The notes: generated by a model from the sequence alone, not told the origin. A stretch of DNA of 64,000 bases from Chthoniobacteraceae bacterium (GCA_028293625.1 JAQGOL010000029.1:62001-126000); one strand, 5' to 3'; positions 36,977-46,028 are shown, counted from the stretch's first letter. Made by a program: numbers and translations.

Positions 36977-37743
36977 GTCCCTGGGCTGCGCTGAATTCCC
37001 TGAGAATCGGGTGTGTCCAATATCTCAATGCCAGGCCGCTCATTTACGGCTACGACGGCCCGGTGGTTTTTGATCATCCGTCGGCCCTGGCGCGGGATAT
37101 TGCGCGGGGCGGCCTCGATGCGGGGCTGGTGCCGATTTTTGAAGCTCTAAGAGCCCGCGACTACACGGTGGCCGATGGAGTTGCGATCGCGTGTGATGGG
37201 CCTGTTTACAGCGTTTTCCTGGCATACCGCGGTCCATTGGAAAAAATCCGCACTGTCGCGCTCGATCCCGGCTCGCTTACTTCGGTCCACCTGCTTCAGG
37301 TGCTTCTGGCTGAATACCACGGGCTGCGGCCGTTTTATGGTCAAACCGGCGAGGCTGATGCGCTGCTTCTCATAGGAAACCAGGCGATCGATTTCCGGCT
37401 GGCGAATCCCGGCACCCATCAATTTCTCGATCTGGGGGAGGAATGGAAACGCTGCACCGGATTGCCGTTTGTGTTCGCGGTCTGGTTGCTGCGGCCGGAT
37501 TTGGAAAACCTCGGCGCGATCGGCGATGCGTTCCGAGCCCTTCAGCGCCATGGACTTGCGCATATCGCGGAGATCGTCGCGAGTGAAACCTTTCATGACG
37601 CGGAATTCAGGCACCGCTATTTGACGAGTTACATCCGGTTCCAGCTCGGAGCTGCGGAAAAGGAGGCGATTGAAAAATTCCGTGCGCTATTGAGCAAACA
37701 CGGCTTCATAGCGGCTGATATCGACGGTCTTCAATACGTTTAG
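36973..37743 (+). CDS. mqnA: Chorismate dehydratase MqnA
   Basis: The 256-residue enzyme dehydrates chorismate to 3-[(1-carboxyvinyl)oxy]benzoate, the first step of the futalosine menaquinone pathway. It has a periplasmic-binding-protein fold with the family blocks LRIGCVQYLNARPLIYG at the N-terminus, GGLDAGLVPIFEAL, LDPGSLTSVHLLQVLL and IGNQAIDFR. The GTG start overlaps the mqnE stop. mqnB/futalosine hydrolase, mqnC and mqnD are not in the window. Confidence 0.92.
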   Translation: MSPWAALNSLRIGCVQYLNARPLIYGYDGPVVFDHPSALARDIARGGLDAGLVPIFEALRARDYTVADGVAIACDGPVYSVFLAYRGPLEKIRTVALDPGSLTSVHLLQVLLAEYHGLRPFYGQTGEADALLLIGNQAIDFRLANPGTHQFLDLGEEWKRCTGLPFVFAVWLLRPDLENLGAIGDAFRALQRHGLAHIAEIVASETFHDAEFRHRYLTSYIRFQLGAAEKEAIEKFRALLSKHGFIAADIDGLQYV

Positions 37744-37810
37744 GTAAGATTTTCTTTACAAACGTGCTGTTCTCCTTGAATTGAGATTTCCCAGATGACC
37801 GTTCCTTCGC

Positions 37811-38104
37811 ATGATTGAAGCAGAACAGTTCGAGTTCTCTTTTCAACAGACCGCTTCTGACTCCGCACAAGCGGCGTCATGGCGCGCTCAATGGGATCGC
37901 CGTGCCGCGGAATTATGCGGCCGTTTTGGTTTGCCCTTGAATTGCCGCGTGGAGGCACGGCTTTATCGCGGCACGGTGCTTAAAGGTGAACTCTCGGTGG
38001 TTGAAGATCAGCTCTTTTTCGAGGATCAAAACCAGCTGATGCTGATGATCGGCCGCAGGATCCTGCGATTCTGCGAGATCGCTTCAGTAATGCAGGTGAA
38101 TTAA
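37811..38104 (+). CDS. Small conserved-looking protein with possible Sm/SH3-like barrel
   Basis: The product has 97 residues. After a polar N-terminal helix (to about residue 40) come five short predicted strands: CRVEARLYRGTVLKGELSV, DQLFFEDQNQLMLMIGRR and ILRFCEIASVMQVN. This strand-turn spacing (RGxVLKGxL near the middle) is reminiscent of an Sm or SH3-like small barrel, where a G-containing strand 2 is diagnostic, but I do not recognise a family. It lies 67 bases after mqnA on the same strand and ends 7 bases before the convergent pepA stop. It could be nucleic-acid binding; that is inference. Confidence 0.6.
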   Translation: MIEAEQFEFSFQQTASDSAQAASWRAQWDRRAAELCGRFGLPLNCRVEARLYRGTVLKGELSVVEDQLFFEDQNQLMLMIGRRILRFCEIASVMQVN

Positions 38105-38111
38105 GCGGTCG

Positions 38112-39515
38112 TTATTGCCAGCTTTCCACCAGCTCGATCAATGTCCGCACGCCAAATCCGGTGGCGCCGCGAGCCATGTCGGGGCGGTCATTATCGCGAT
38201 GGGCGGTGCATGCGATGTCGAGATGCGCCCACGGCGTTTTTTCAGCAAACGTTTTTAGAAATGCGGCGGCCGTGCAAGCCCCACCGAGACGTCCCGCGGA
38301 GTTTTTGATCAATGCCACGTTGCTTCTGATCTGCTCGTCGTATTCGGGATAAAGCGGCATCGGCCAGAGGCGTTCACCGCTTTTCTCCGAGGCCGAGAGG
38401 ACGCGTTTTCCGAGCGTTTCGTCCGAGCTCCAAAGGCCGGCGGCATGTTCGCCCAGTGCCACGCAACAAGCTCCGGTCAGCGTGGCAAGGTCGACAATCG
38501 CCGCGGCATTGCACGTTTTGCGCGCGTAAGCGATCGCATCGGCAAGCACGACACGTCCTTCGGCGTCGGTATTGATGATCTCGATGTATTTGCCATCGTA
38601 GGCGGTCACAATGTCGCCAGGACGGTAGGCCCCGGCGCCCGGCATGTTTTCCGCACTTGCGATAATCCCAACGACATTGCGCTTAAGCCCGAGCTTCGCG
38701 ATGCCGGCCATCGCTCCGAGCACGGCCATTCCGCCGCACTTGTCGAAGATCATGTTCTCCATGTCGGCGGCCGGCTTGATCGAAATGCCACCCGTATCGA
38801 AGGTGATCGCTTTGCCGACGAGCGCGATCGGCGCCTGATTTTTTGGGCCTTTGCGATGATGAATCACAATGAGCCGCGGTGGGCGCACGCTCCCGGCCCC
38901 AACGGCAAGCAACCCTCCGAATTTGCCCGCACGCAAACGCGCCTCGTTTAAGACGGTGATCGCGAGCCCATTTTCCTTGGCCATTTTTACCGCCCGCGCC
39001 GCCAGGGTTTCAGGGTAAAGAAGGTTGCCAGGCTGGTTGCCAATTTCGCGGGAAAGATTGGCCGCCCCGGCAATGATGGCGCCACGGGGGCCATCGCGTC
39101 GTGCGGCTTTGATATCACCGGCAAGGACAAGCACACGGAGTGTGTCGATGGCGGACGTTTTTCGGCTCGAGAACTGTTCGAACCGGTAATCGGCCAGGAT
39201 CAATCCTTCGACGACTGCGCCTGTGAACTGAGGCCATTCCTCGAGGTGCACGGCAAGCTGTTTGCGACCGATCTTTTTCAGAAACATCGCCGCGGTGCCC
39301 GCCGCGGAGCGTAGCGTTGAAGCCGTCACTTTTTCACGCGAACCAAGCCCGATGTAGAGCGTCTCCTGTTCCCGGAAAAAAAGGATCGAATTCGGCTGGC
39401 CGGAAAACTCCTGCTCGGGAACGGCCGGGACGATTTCGCCCCGCCGATCACTTGTGACGAAACGGATGGCGATTTCCCCGGGCTTAGCCGGCAGCGCGTC
39501 GAAGGAGATCTTCAA
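38112..39515 (-). CDS. pepA: Leucyl aminopeptidase (M17, PepA-like)
   Basis: This 467-residue cytosolic metallo-aminopeptidase is predicted to form the usual hexamer. The C-terminal catalytic half shows GKAITFDTGGISIKPAADM with the metal-binding Lys and Asp, the signature NTDAEGRVVLADA, and LATLTGACCVALG. The start codon is TTG 39515, whose last bases overlap the serA stop (TTGA), so translation is coupled to serA; no Shine-Dalgarno is seen and no later start fits. M17 enzymes remove N-terminal residues in peptide turnover and, in E. coli, PepA also binds DNA. Confidence 0.92.
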   Translation of the reverse strand: MKISFDALPAKPGEIAIRFVTSDRRGEIVPAVPEQEFSGQPNSILFFREQETLYIGLGSREKVTASTLRSAAGTAAMFLKKIGRKQLAVHLEEWPQFTGAVVEGLILADYRFEQFSSRKTSAIDTLRVLVLAGDIKAARRDGPRGAIIAGAANLSREIGNQPGNLLYPETLAARAVKMAKENGLAITVLNEARLRAGKFGGLLAVGAGSVRPPRLIVIHHRKGPKNQAPIALVGKAITFDTGGISIKPAADMENMIFDKCGGMAVLGAMAGIAKLGLKRNVVGIIASAENMPGAGAYRPGDIVTAYDGKYIEIINTDAEGRVVLADAIAYARKTCNAAAIVDLATLTGACCVALGEHAAGLWSSDETLGKRVLSASEKSGERLWPMPLYPEYDEQIRSNVALIKNSAGRLGGACTAAAFLKTFAEKTPWAHLDIACTAHRDNDRPDMARGATGFGVRTLIELVESWQ

Positions 39516-41104
39516 AGCTGGACGACTTGTGCCGATTTGATGTCAGCGATGGCGAGGAGCTCCTTGAGCAGATCTGGGCCCGGGACCGAGTCGAGATTCA
39601 GCACGGTGAGCGCCTGGCCGCCGACTTCGTTTCGGCTGAGCGACATGCCTGCGATATTGATCCCGTGCTTGCCGAACATCGTGCCGACATGGCCGACGAT
39701 TCCGGGGCGATCGCTGTTCTCAAGCAGAAAGAGGACGCCTTCGGGTTTTGCTTCCACGTGCCGTCCATTGATTTTAACAATACGCGGCGTGCTTCCAAAG
39801 AAGGTGCCAGCCACCGAGACCCACCCCGTCTCACCAGCGGCGGTCAGTTCAACCAGTTCGGTGAAATCGCCCAGCGCACTTTCGCGCGACTCGGTGATTT
39901 TCAGCCCGATGGTTTCGGCGAACGCAGGAGCGTTGACCACATTTACATCGCCTCCGCCGGCCTGATGCAAAAACCCTTTTAAAATCGCGCGGGTAATCGC
40001 AGTGGTATCGACTTCGTTGATTTTGCCGCTGAAATTGATGTTCAACCCGTCGCACCGTTTCGCCGAGATTTGTGAAAGGAACCGGCCCAGACGTTCGCCC
40101 AGATCAAGGTGTGGCCCGATGATGGCGAGCGTTTTCGCGTCGATGCTCGGCATGTTGACCGCATTGCGGATCTCGCCTTCAAGGAGCGCCGCGCGAATCT
40201 GCTGGGCAACCTCGATGCCAACGCCTTCCTGCGCTTCCGCTGTCGAGGCTCCAAGGTGCGGAGTGAAGACAAGGTTTGGCGCCCCGCGCAACGGCGAGTC
40301 GGCCGGCAACGGTTCCTTTTCAAATACGTCAAGTGCGGCTGCCGCGATGTGACCACTTTTAAGGAACTCAAGCAGCGCGGTTTCATCAATGAGTCCGCCT
40401 CGGGCGCAATTGACAATGCGTGCCCCTTTTTTGGTGATCGCCAGGCGCGGCGTGTTGAGCATGTGCGTCGTCTCAGCCGTCAGCGGCATGTGCATGGTGA
40501 TGAAATCGGCCTGGGGCAGGATGGCATCGAGAGTTTCCACCAGTTCAACCTGGAGGGAACGCGCGCGGCTGGCAGAGAGGTACGGATCGTAGGCAAGGAC
40601 GCGCATCCCGAAGGCAAGGGCGCGTTTGGCGATTTCGGTGCCGATCCGTCCCATGCCAAGAATGGCGAGGGTCTTGCCGTAAAGCTCAACGCCAAGGAAC
40701 GATTTGCGCTCCCATTTGCCGGCTTTGACCGAGGCATCGGCCTGCGGGATGCTCCGGGCGATGGAGACCATGAGGGAGAAAGCGTGTTCGGCGGTGGAAA
40801 TCGTGTTCCCGCCGGGCGTGTTCATGACGATGATGCCGCGCTTGGTGGCAGCTTCCACATCGACGTTGTCAACGCCGACTCCGGCGCGGCCGACCACTTT
40901 GAGATTGTGCGCCGCTTCAATGACGCGGGCATTAACTTTGGTCTCGCTGCGCACAACCAGCGCGGAATAGTCGCCGATAATCTCCAGCAGTTGCTCTTCT
41001 TTGAGACCGAGCTTAACGGTCACGTCGAGCGCGCCACCGACGGAGAGCTCCTGGATTCCACGCTCAGCGATCGGATCGGCAACGAGAACTTTTGGTTTGG
41101 ACAT
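39512..41104 (-). CDS. serA: D-3-phosphoglycerate dehydrogenase, long form
   Basis: The 530-residue enzyme oxidises 3-phosphoglycerate to 3-phosphohydroxypyruvate with NAD, the first step of serine synthesis. The NAD loop is LAILGMGRIGTEIAKRAL (near 145-162); catalytic regions are VNCARGGLIDETAL (Arg) and FTPHLGAST (His). An intervening domain (about 320-450) is followed by a C-terminal ACT domain (ENSDRPGIVGHVGTMFGKHG) that senses serine in related enzymes. The length matches the type I long form. pepA follows with a 4-base overlap. Confidence 0.95.
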   Translation of the reverse strand: MSKPKVLVADPIAERGIQELSVGGALDVTVKLGLKEEQLLEIIGDYSALVVRSETKVNARVIEAAHNLKVVGRAGVGVDNVDVEAATKRGIIVMNTPGGNTISTAEHAFSLMVSIARSIPQADASVKAGKWERKSFLGVELYGKTLAILGMGRIGTEIAKRALAFGMRVLAYDPYLSASRARSLQVELVETLDAILPQADFITMHMPLTAETTHMLNTPRLAITKKGARIVNCARGGLIDETALLEFLKSGHIAAAALDVFEKEPLPADSPLRGAPNLVFTPHLGASTAEAQEGVGIEVAQQIRAALLEGEIRNAVNMPSIDAKTLAIIGPHLDLGERLGRFLSQISAKRCDGLNINFSGKINEVDTTAITRAILKGFLHQAGGGDVNVVNAPAFAETIGLKITESRESALGDFTELVELTAAGETGWVSVAGTFFGSTPRIVKINGRHVEAKPEGVLFLLENSDRPGIVGHVGTMFGKHGINIAGMSLSRNEVGGQALTVLNLDSVPGPDLLKELLAIADIKSAQVVQL

Positions 41105-41148
41105 AGATTTAGAAAAAGGGACGCGATTCTTTGCACCCTTTGAGAAAG

Positions 41149-41191
41149 CGCAAACCCAAAATCCATAAACGCGATCTGCCTTTGGTTTGCG
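41149..41191 (-). terminator. Possible hairpin between the membrane-protein gene and serA
   Basis: On the reverse strand CGCAAACC-AAA pairs with TTTGGGTTTGCG around a 20-base loop, with one bulged base, and is followed by CTTTCTC. It lies in the 102-base gap upstream of serA. The weak T tract suggests partial termination at best. Confidence 0.35.
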
Positions 41192-41206
41192 GTGAGGCCC
41201 GATTTG

Positions 41207-42691
41207 TTACGGCGAAGTCACCTCGCGCACGTAAATATTCAGTTCTCCATCAGCACCGCGGCGAATATCGCGCACTTCAAACGCCCTCGCTTCATCGCGT
41301 GCAAAACTGGTTCCTTCCGAGGGAGGAACCGATCCGGCCGGATACTCGACAATAATACGGGTGGGAGTGCCGCGTTTCGCGTCGGCCCCGGCTTGCGGCC
41401 GTAGGACCGCCTTCCCTTCACCGGCCGCGGTGACAAGAAATTGGCCGCGCAAATAGACCCGTTCGCCAAGGTCGCCACGGTCGGCGATTGAAGCTGCTTC
41501 CGGCGGAGTGATGTGGCGTCCGGGCGGCTGTTTGCCAGCGCCATACACGCGCCAGCTGCCTCCCCCGACAGACGGAAGCCCGGGAGACGGATTGGCTGCG
41601 AGGAATGGAGTGAGCGGGACCCCCTGCGGCGAGACTTTTGGAAGGGGAGTCGCCACCGGCACCGGCCGCGGCGTGGCGGGCGGCGGAGTGGTATTGAGCA
41701 CCAAACGAGTCGGGGTGGGCGCCGGGGGAACCGGTTTTGGCGTTGCTGCCTTTACAATGATGGGCACCGGAGTTGCCACCGGCATTTCAGGCAGCGCGCC
41801 TGTTTGTGGAATCTCGACGCCATCGGGAACCGAGTCGATCCGGACAAGCTCAGGACCTTTTGCGCTCGGTGGCGCGGGATTGCCGGCGTCGACCACCGTG
41901 ATTGGATGGCCTTTTCGATACTCTGCAAATCTCTTAAAACCTTCCTGAAGCTGAGGCAGCTTGGTGATTGGCACACCGGCCTCGATATTGATATCCTCGG
42001 GCGGTTCCAATCCAAAGGTTCCCTGGCCGCCTTTGAGTGCGTAAGTCCCGTAAAGCAAGGGGACTACGGTAAATAAAAGGCGCCCGTTGTAGACCCGCTC
42101 CACGTGGATGATCGCCGAGAGATCGATCGTGCGCTCCACGCTCATGTCGAGCCCGGTTTGAAGCATCTTTTTCTGGAGCGGCACATCCTTCAAAGCGGCC
42201 GGGTATACATGCTCAATGAGCATTTGTGGAAAATCGGCCGCTTGCGCCAGCGCGACTACACCGGAAGGGAAAATATCGGTCTTTTTAAGTTCGTAAGAAT
42301 CGAGAATGTTGAATTTGCCGCGAATGTAAGGGACCAGCTTGCTCGGTTCCCGGTAATTGGTGATGTAATTGCGCAGCAGCTCGGCGTTTTCGCGTTCGAG
42401 CTCAAGCCGCGTCGATTTCCCGTACTTATCAAAAAGCTTTTGCGCGCTGATAAACTCGCCGGGCGGCGCGGCGGTGACTTTAAAGCGCTCGGGCTTTTCG
42501 ATTTTATGGAGCTTCTTTAAAATCCGATATGCGCGCGGCTGCTCAGGGTGGCCAAAAATGTAAAAACTGCCCAGCCAGCAGGCGAACGCCAGCCCGATGA
42601 GCAGCAGAATGAAGACGGTCCAGATAAAGAGGTTGTCGCGCCCTTTAGGCGGCGCTTCATCATCGTCGTAGCCGTAAAAATCGTTGGCCAT
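41207..42691 (-). CDS. Single-pass membrane protein with Pro-rich linker, unknown function
   Basis: The 494-residue protein is not assigned to a family. Residues 1-20 are acidic and cytoplasmic (YGYDDDEAPPKGRD), 21-46 form one transmembrane helix (LFIWTVFILLLIGLAFACWL), and the rest is periplasmic. Residues 50-270 look globular (FISAQKLFDKYGKSTRLELE; VERVYNGRLLFTVVPLLYG); 300-385 is a Pro/Thr/Ala-rich linker (TPPPATPRPVPVATPLPK); 385-494 is a small beta-rich domain (GERVYLRGQFLVTAAGEGKAV). The layout, a membrane anchor with a wall-spanning linker, suggests an envelope scaffold. It follows the erpA-like gene by 40 bases and precedes serA. Confidence 0.75.
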   Translation of the reverse strand: MANDFYGYDDDEAPPKGRDNLFIWTVFILLLIGLAFACWLGSFYIFGHPEQPRAYRILKKLHKIEKPERFKVTAAPPGEFISAQKLFDKYGKSTRLELERENAELLRNYITNYREPSKLVPYIRGKFNILDSYELKKTDIFPSGVVALAQAADFPQMLIEHVYPAALKDVPLQKKMLQTGLDMSVERTIDLSAIIHVERVYNGRLLFTVVPLLYGTYALKGGQGTFGLEPPEDINIEAGVPITKLPQLQEGFKRFAEYRKGHPITVVDAGNPAPPSAKGPELVRIDSVPDGVEIPQTGALPEMPVATPVPIIVKAATPKPVPPAPTPTRLVLNTTPPPATPRPVPVATPLPKVSPQGVPLTPFLAANPSPGLPSVGGGSWRVYGAGKQPPGRHITPPEAASIADRGDLGERVYLRGQFLVTAAGEGKAVLRPQAGADAKRGTPTRIIVEYPAGSVPPSEGTSFARDEARAFEVRDIRRGADGELNIYVREVTSP

Positions 42692-42731
42692 CTTAAGCGT
42701 GCGGAAATCCGAGCCGGTTTCCGCCTAAAAA

Positions 42732-43097
42732 TTAATGCGCCGCAGTTTCGCTATGCGTGTGGCCTTCGGCGCCCTCGCCGCTTTCAAACGATGTGCCGCA
42801 GCCGCAACTGCGAATAGCGTTCGGGTTTTGAATGCGGAAACCCGACCCGGCCAGATCATCGGCGTAATCAATGGTGGCGCCTTTGAGATACTGGGCGCTG
42901 GCGGGGTCCACGAGCACCTGGACGCCGTCGCGCTCGGCGATTTCGTCTCCCTCCTGAGGATGATCAAGTGTCATCCCGTATTGCATCCCGGCGCAGCCGC
43001 CGCTTTCGACGAAAATACGGAGGCCCTTGGTTTGGTCTTCTTGTCCCTGGACGAGGTTTTGAAGCTGTTTGACGGCAGAATCGGTGAGGCTGATCAT
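42732..43097 (-). CDS. A-type iron-sulfur carrier (HesB/IscA/ErpA family)
   Basis: The 121-residue Fe-S cluster carrier has the three conserved cysteines, in GGCAGMQYGM and SCGCGTSF, plus ISLTDSAVKQLQNLV at the start and a DPASAQYLKGATIDYAD block. The family delivers clusters to apoproteins such as radical-SAM enzymes (mqnE and hemW are in this window). The C-terminus has a His-rich tail (EGHTHSETAAH) beyond the usual CGCG ending, which might bind metal. Whether it is ErpA, IscA or SufA cannot be told from sequence alone. It is divergent from mutL. Confidence 0.88.
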   Translation of the reverse strand: MISLTDSAVKQLQNLVQGQEDQTKGLRIFVESGGCAGMQYGMTLDHPQEGDEIAERDGVQVLVDPASAQYLKGATIDYADDLAGSGFRIQNPNAIRSCGCGTSFESGEGAEGHTHSETAAH

Positions 43098-43223
43098 CGC
43101 GTTGGAAACCTATGGGTGCGGCTCATGGGAGTCAAACTGCCAAAAGGAACGAATTTTCGGGGACGTTTTTCGTTTTGAAAGCTTGGCGGACGGCACTGCG
43201 CATCCGATCTTGGAGCCTCGAAT

Positions 43224-45032
43224 ATGTCCCGTATTGCGTTGCTTGCCGAAGAAGTTGCCAGTCAGGTTGCCGCCGGCGAGGTTGTCGAGCGCCCGGCTTC
43301 CGTCATCAAGGAGCTTGTGGAAAACTCCATCGACGCCGAGGCGACTCGAATCGAGGTGCTGGTGCGGCGTGGCGGCATCTCTTACATGCGCGTGGTCGAC
43401 AACGGAGTCGGAATGGATCGCGACGACGCGCTGCTTTGTTTGGAACGGCACGCCACGAGCAAAATCCGCACAGGCCATGATCTGGCCGCCATTGCCACGC
43501 TCGGCTTTCGCGGCGAAGCATTGCCGAGTATCGCCAGCGTTTCCCGATTTCGGCTTGCCACGCGGGAACGGGAAGCGCTGGCCGGCAGTGAAGTCATCGT
43601 CTCGGGCGGCAAAATCGAGAGCGTTCGCGATGGCGGCGATGCGCCGGGCACCCAGATCGAAGTGCGCTCGCTTTTTTATAATCTGCCCGCGCGCCGCAAA
43701 TTTCTGCGCACCGAGAACACGGAGGCAAGCCACGTCGAACATCAGTTGCATTTGCAGGCGATAGGGCATCCGCGGGTTGGCTTTGTTTTTATCAAGGATG
43801 ACCGTGTTGTTTATCAGTTGCCACCTACCAACAGCTTGCGGGAACGGATCCGGGATCTTTGCGGAGGCGCGTTTGCCACGGAACTGCTCGAAGTGCCCGA
43901 GTTTGTGGGCGAGGGGATCGAGGTCCGCGGTTTTATTGGCAAGGCCGGCATGAGCCGCTCCTCCCGGCAGCAGCAACTTGTTTTTCTGAACGGGCGGGCG
44001 GTGGAAAATAACACGCTGAGTTTCGCGCTTCGCGAGGGATACCATACCGCGCTCATGAAAGGGCAGCACCCGGTCACCTTTCTTTTTATTCAAATGGATC
44101 CGGCGGCGGTCGATGTAAACGTGCATCCCGCCAAACGCGAAGTGCGTTTTCGCGATGCGGCCAACGTGCGCGAGGCGGTGGCGGAGGCGGTCCGGCGCAC
44201 GATCGAAACTGATCGCGCCCAATGGACACAGACTTTCCGTGCGTCGCCAGGAGCTGCCATTGAGCCGCTGATTCCCACACAACCTTTCCAGGCGTCGCTT
44301 CCAATTCCTCAATCCGCGCAAGTCAGTCTGCGGCACGACTGGGCGTCGCAGCCTTTGCCGCCACCGGTCCGTGCCGTGGAAGCGTTGGCCGCCACGCCGG
44401 CTCTGCCGCCCGCACCGATGGCGCCAGCCGCGCCGCAGGAAGCGATTGCCGCGGGTGAATTCCGGATTCTCGGCGTCCTGGGAAAACTTTATCTGCTCAT
44501 GGAAAATGCGAGCGGCCTGGTGCTGGTCGATCAGCACGCGGCCCATGAGCGGATTCTTTTTGAAGAGATGCGCCGGCGCATGGAAGAGCAGGGCGTCCCC
44601 TCCCAGCGGCTTCTCATTCCTTTGACCATGCAGGTGACTCCACGCGACGCCGATTGGTTGCTTCGGCATCTGGAAGTGCTTGAACGCGCGGGAATTGCCC
44701 TTGAGCCATTTGGAAGTTGCACCTTTAAAATCGATACACTGCCGACCTTTTTGCGCGCTTCCGATCCTTCACAGCTGGTGCGCGACATCATTGATGATCT
44801 GCGTGATACAAGCACCCAGACTTCCAAGTTGCGTCTGGGCGAAGAGATGATCGCCAAAACCGTCTGCCGGCATGCGGTCAAGGCCAATGATTATCTGCGC
44901 GAGCCCGAGTTGGTTCGACTGGTACAGGATCTTCTGGCGTGTGAACTGCCGTATTGTTGCCCACACGGCCGGCCAACGATGATACAAATGAGTTACGGCG
45001 AACTTGAGAAAAAATTCGGGCGAAAGGTTTAA
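43224..45032 (+). CDS. mutL: DNA mismatch repair protein MutL with endonuclease motif
   Basis: The 602-residue protein has an N-terminal GHKL ATPase: ELVENSIDAEATRIEV (about 30-45), VDNGVGMDRDD and TLGFRGEALPSIASVSRF. A Pro/Ala-rich linker (about 350-415) leads to the C-terminal dimerisation domain with VLVDQHAAHERILFEEM near residue 433, the metal-dependent endonuclease signature found in MutL of organisms without MutH, and CPHGRPTMIQM at the end, which completes the site. It therefore probably nicks DNA itself. GGAG lies 9 bases before the ATG. E. coli-type MutH dependence is not expected. Confidence 0.95.
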   Translation: MSRIALLAEEVASQVAAGEVVERPASVIKELVENSIDAEATRIEVLVRRGGISYMRVVDNGVGMDRDDALLCLERHATSKIRTGHDLAAIATLGFRGEALPSIASVSRFRLATREREALAGSEVIVSGGKIESVRDGGDAPGTQIEVRSLFYNLPARRKFLRTENTEASHVEHQLHLQAIGHPRVGFVFIKDDRVVYQLPPTNSLRERIRDLCGGAFATELLEVPEFVGEGIEVRGFIGKAGMSRSSRQQQLVFLNGRAVENNTLSFALREGYHTALMKGQHPVTFLFIQMDPAAVDVNVHPAKREVRFRDAANVREAVAEAVRRTIETDRAQWTQTFRASPGAAIEPLIPTQPFQASLPIPQSAQVSLRHDWASQPLPPPVRAVEALAATPALPPAPMAPAAPQEAIAAGEFRILGVLGKLYLLMENASGLVLVDQHAAHERILFEEMRRRMEEQGVPSQRLLIPLTMQVTPRDADWLLRHLEVLERAGIALEPFGSCTFKIDTLPTFLRASDPSQLVRDIIDDLRDTSTQTSKLRLGEEMIAKTVCRHAVKANDYLREPELVRLVQDLLACELPYCCPHGRPTMIQMSYGELEKKFGRKV

Positions 45033-45065
45033 ACGCGGACCTGAGAGTTAAAAAGGTGTGCGGAG

Positions 45066-45125
45066 CACGGGAAAAGGGGATGTTCCCGTGGTTGGACGGC
45101 TTGATTACCGGAGCTAAGCATCCGG
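45066..45125 (+). other. Two consecutive hairpins in the cupin leader
   Basis: Downstream of mutL, CACGGGAA (45066-45073) pairs perfectly with TTCCCGTG (45083-45090) around a 9-base loop, and CCGGA (45108-45112) pairs with TCCGG (45121-45125). Neither is followed by a T run, so they are not simple terminators. They could form a structured leader of the cupin gene at 45178. Confidence 0.35.
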
Positions 45126-45177
45126 CTGGGACCCGATGCGCGATTTATCGAGAACTCGGCTACGAATATCCCCCAAT

Positions 45178-45501
45178 ATGTTCCTTTCCCGGCTCGATTC
45201 GAAAGAGAGATGGTTTCAATCTCTTGAAGCCAACTCTCGCGCTGACAGCTCTGTGATGAATCTCGATCCGGGACAGTTTAGTGCTGAGGAACCTGAATCC
45301 GAGCGATGCGAGGATCAGGTTTTTCTGGTGCTTGAAGGCGAAGTTCTCGCGGAGTTTGGCGAGGAGCGGGCACGGATGCCGGCGGGTCATGTATTGGTGA
45401 TCCCGGCGGGTGTGCCGCATCGTTTTTGCAATCTTGGACATGCGCGGGCGCGGACGATGAGGGTTTATGCGACGGGGGATCATCGGCGCGTTTGTTGGTG
45501 A
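45178..45501 (+). CDS. Small cupin-fold protein with degenerate metal site
   Basis: The 107-residue single-domain cupin has a complete motif 2, GHVLVIPAGVPHRFCN, including its His. Motif 1, normally HxH...E, reads SERCEDQVFLVLEGEV, so both motif-1 histidines and the Glu are replaced (Ser, Arg, Gln). A classical metal-dependent activity is therefore unlikely; a sensor or binding role is possible. ATG 45178 was chosen at the start of the aligned fold; the longer frame from 45136 adds 14 residues with no clear features. Downstream genes encode an acetate permease pair, but no functional link is visible. Confidence 0.65.
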   Translation: MFLSRLDSKERWFQSLEANSRADSSVMNLDPGQFSAEEPESERCEDQVFLVLEGEVLAEFGEERARMPAGHVLVIPAGVPHRFCNLGHARARTMRVYATGDHRRVCW

Positions 45502-45574
45502 TAAAAATTCTTCCTTAAACGCGCGGCGACTCTCTCCTCGACTGGCCCATAAGCAAGGGGTAGCGTCCGCGCCC

Positions 45575-45982
45575 ATGAGCTCCCCAAATGCCAATGATGT
45601 GACGCCGATCGTCAGCGCGGCGGCCAGCGTTTCTCCAGGTGGAAATCAGAGCGCTGCCAATCTGCCCGATGGGCCAATCAATGCGGCGCATTGGGATGCG
45701 ATCGCGGCCAGCGCGGAGTTCAAGGCGTTGCTGCGTGCCAAGGTGCGGTTCATTGTTCCCGCGACTATTTTCTTCGTCGTCTACTACTTTGCGTTGCCGT
45801 ATCTGGTCGGCTATCAGCCGCAATTGATGGAGAAGAAAGTCTGGGGCAGCATCAATATCGCTTATCTTTTTGCCCTCTCGCAATTCTTCATGGCTTGGGG
45901 AATCGCGCTTCTTTATGTCTTTGTCGCCGCAGGTTGGGATCGGACAGCGGCGGAATTGATTCGGCGCTTTGCCGGCCGTTAA
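45575..45982 (+). CDS. DUF485 membrane protein, ActP partner (YjcH-like)
   Basis: The 135-residue protein has an N-terminal 45-residue Ser/Asn/Pro-rich tail, then the DUF485 core: [20 protein letters not shown] leading into a first helix, and [20 protein letters not shown] as the second helix. DUF485 proteins are almost always encoded just before an ActP-type sodium/acetate symporter, as here (46 bases before the symporter ATG), and are thought to assist it; their exact role is not established. ATG 45575 was chosen as the first start giving a normal core. Confidence 0.85.
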   Translation: MSSPNANDVTPIVSAAASVSPGGNQSAANLPDGPINAAHWDAIAASAEFKALLRAKVRFIVPATIFFVVYYFALPYLVGYQPQLMEKKVWGSINIAYLFALSQFFMAWGIALLYVFVAAGWDRTAAELIRRFAGR

Positions 45983-46028
45983 ACGTTACGGATCGCGAAT
46001 TCTTACTTTTTTTACCTTTCAGCACCCC

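Noticed and set aside
40109-41143. 344-codon plus-strand frame across serA
   Set aside because: serA on the reverse strand has clear NAD, catalytic and ACT motifs; the antisense frame has none.
43110-44669. 519-codon reverse frame across mutL
   Set aside because: mutL on the plus strand is unmistakable (GHKL and endonuclease motifs); the antisense product is low-complexity and featureless.
45101-45135. Stretch resembling part of a 5S-rRNA-like GCTAAGC block
   Set aside because: Only a short match; no flanking 5S helices I/IV/V can be built, and there is no neighbouring rRNA.
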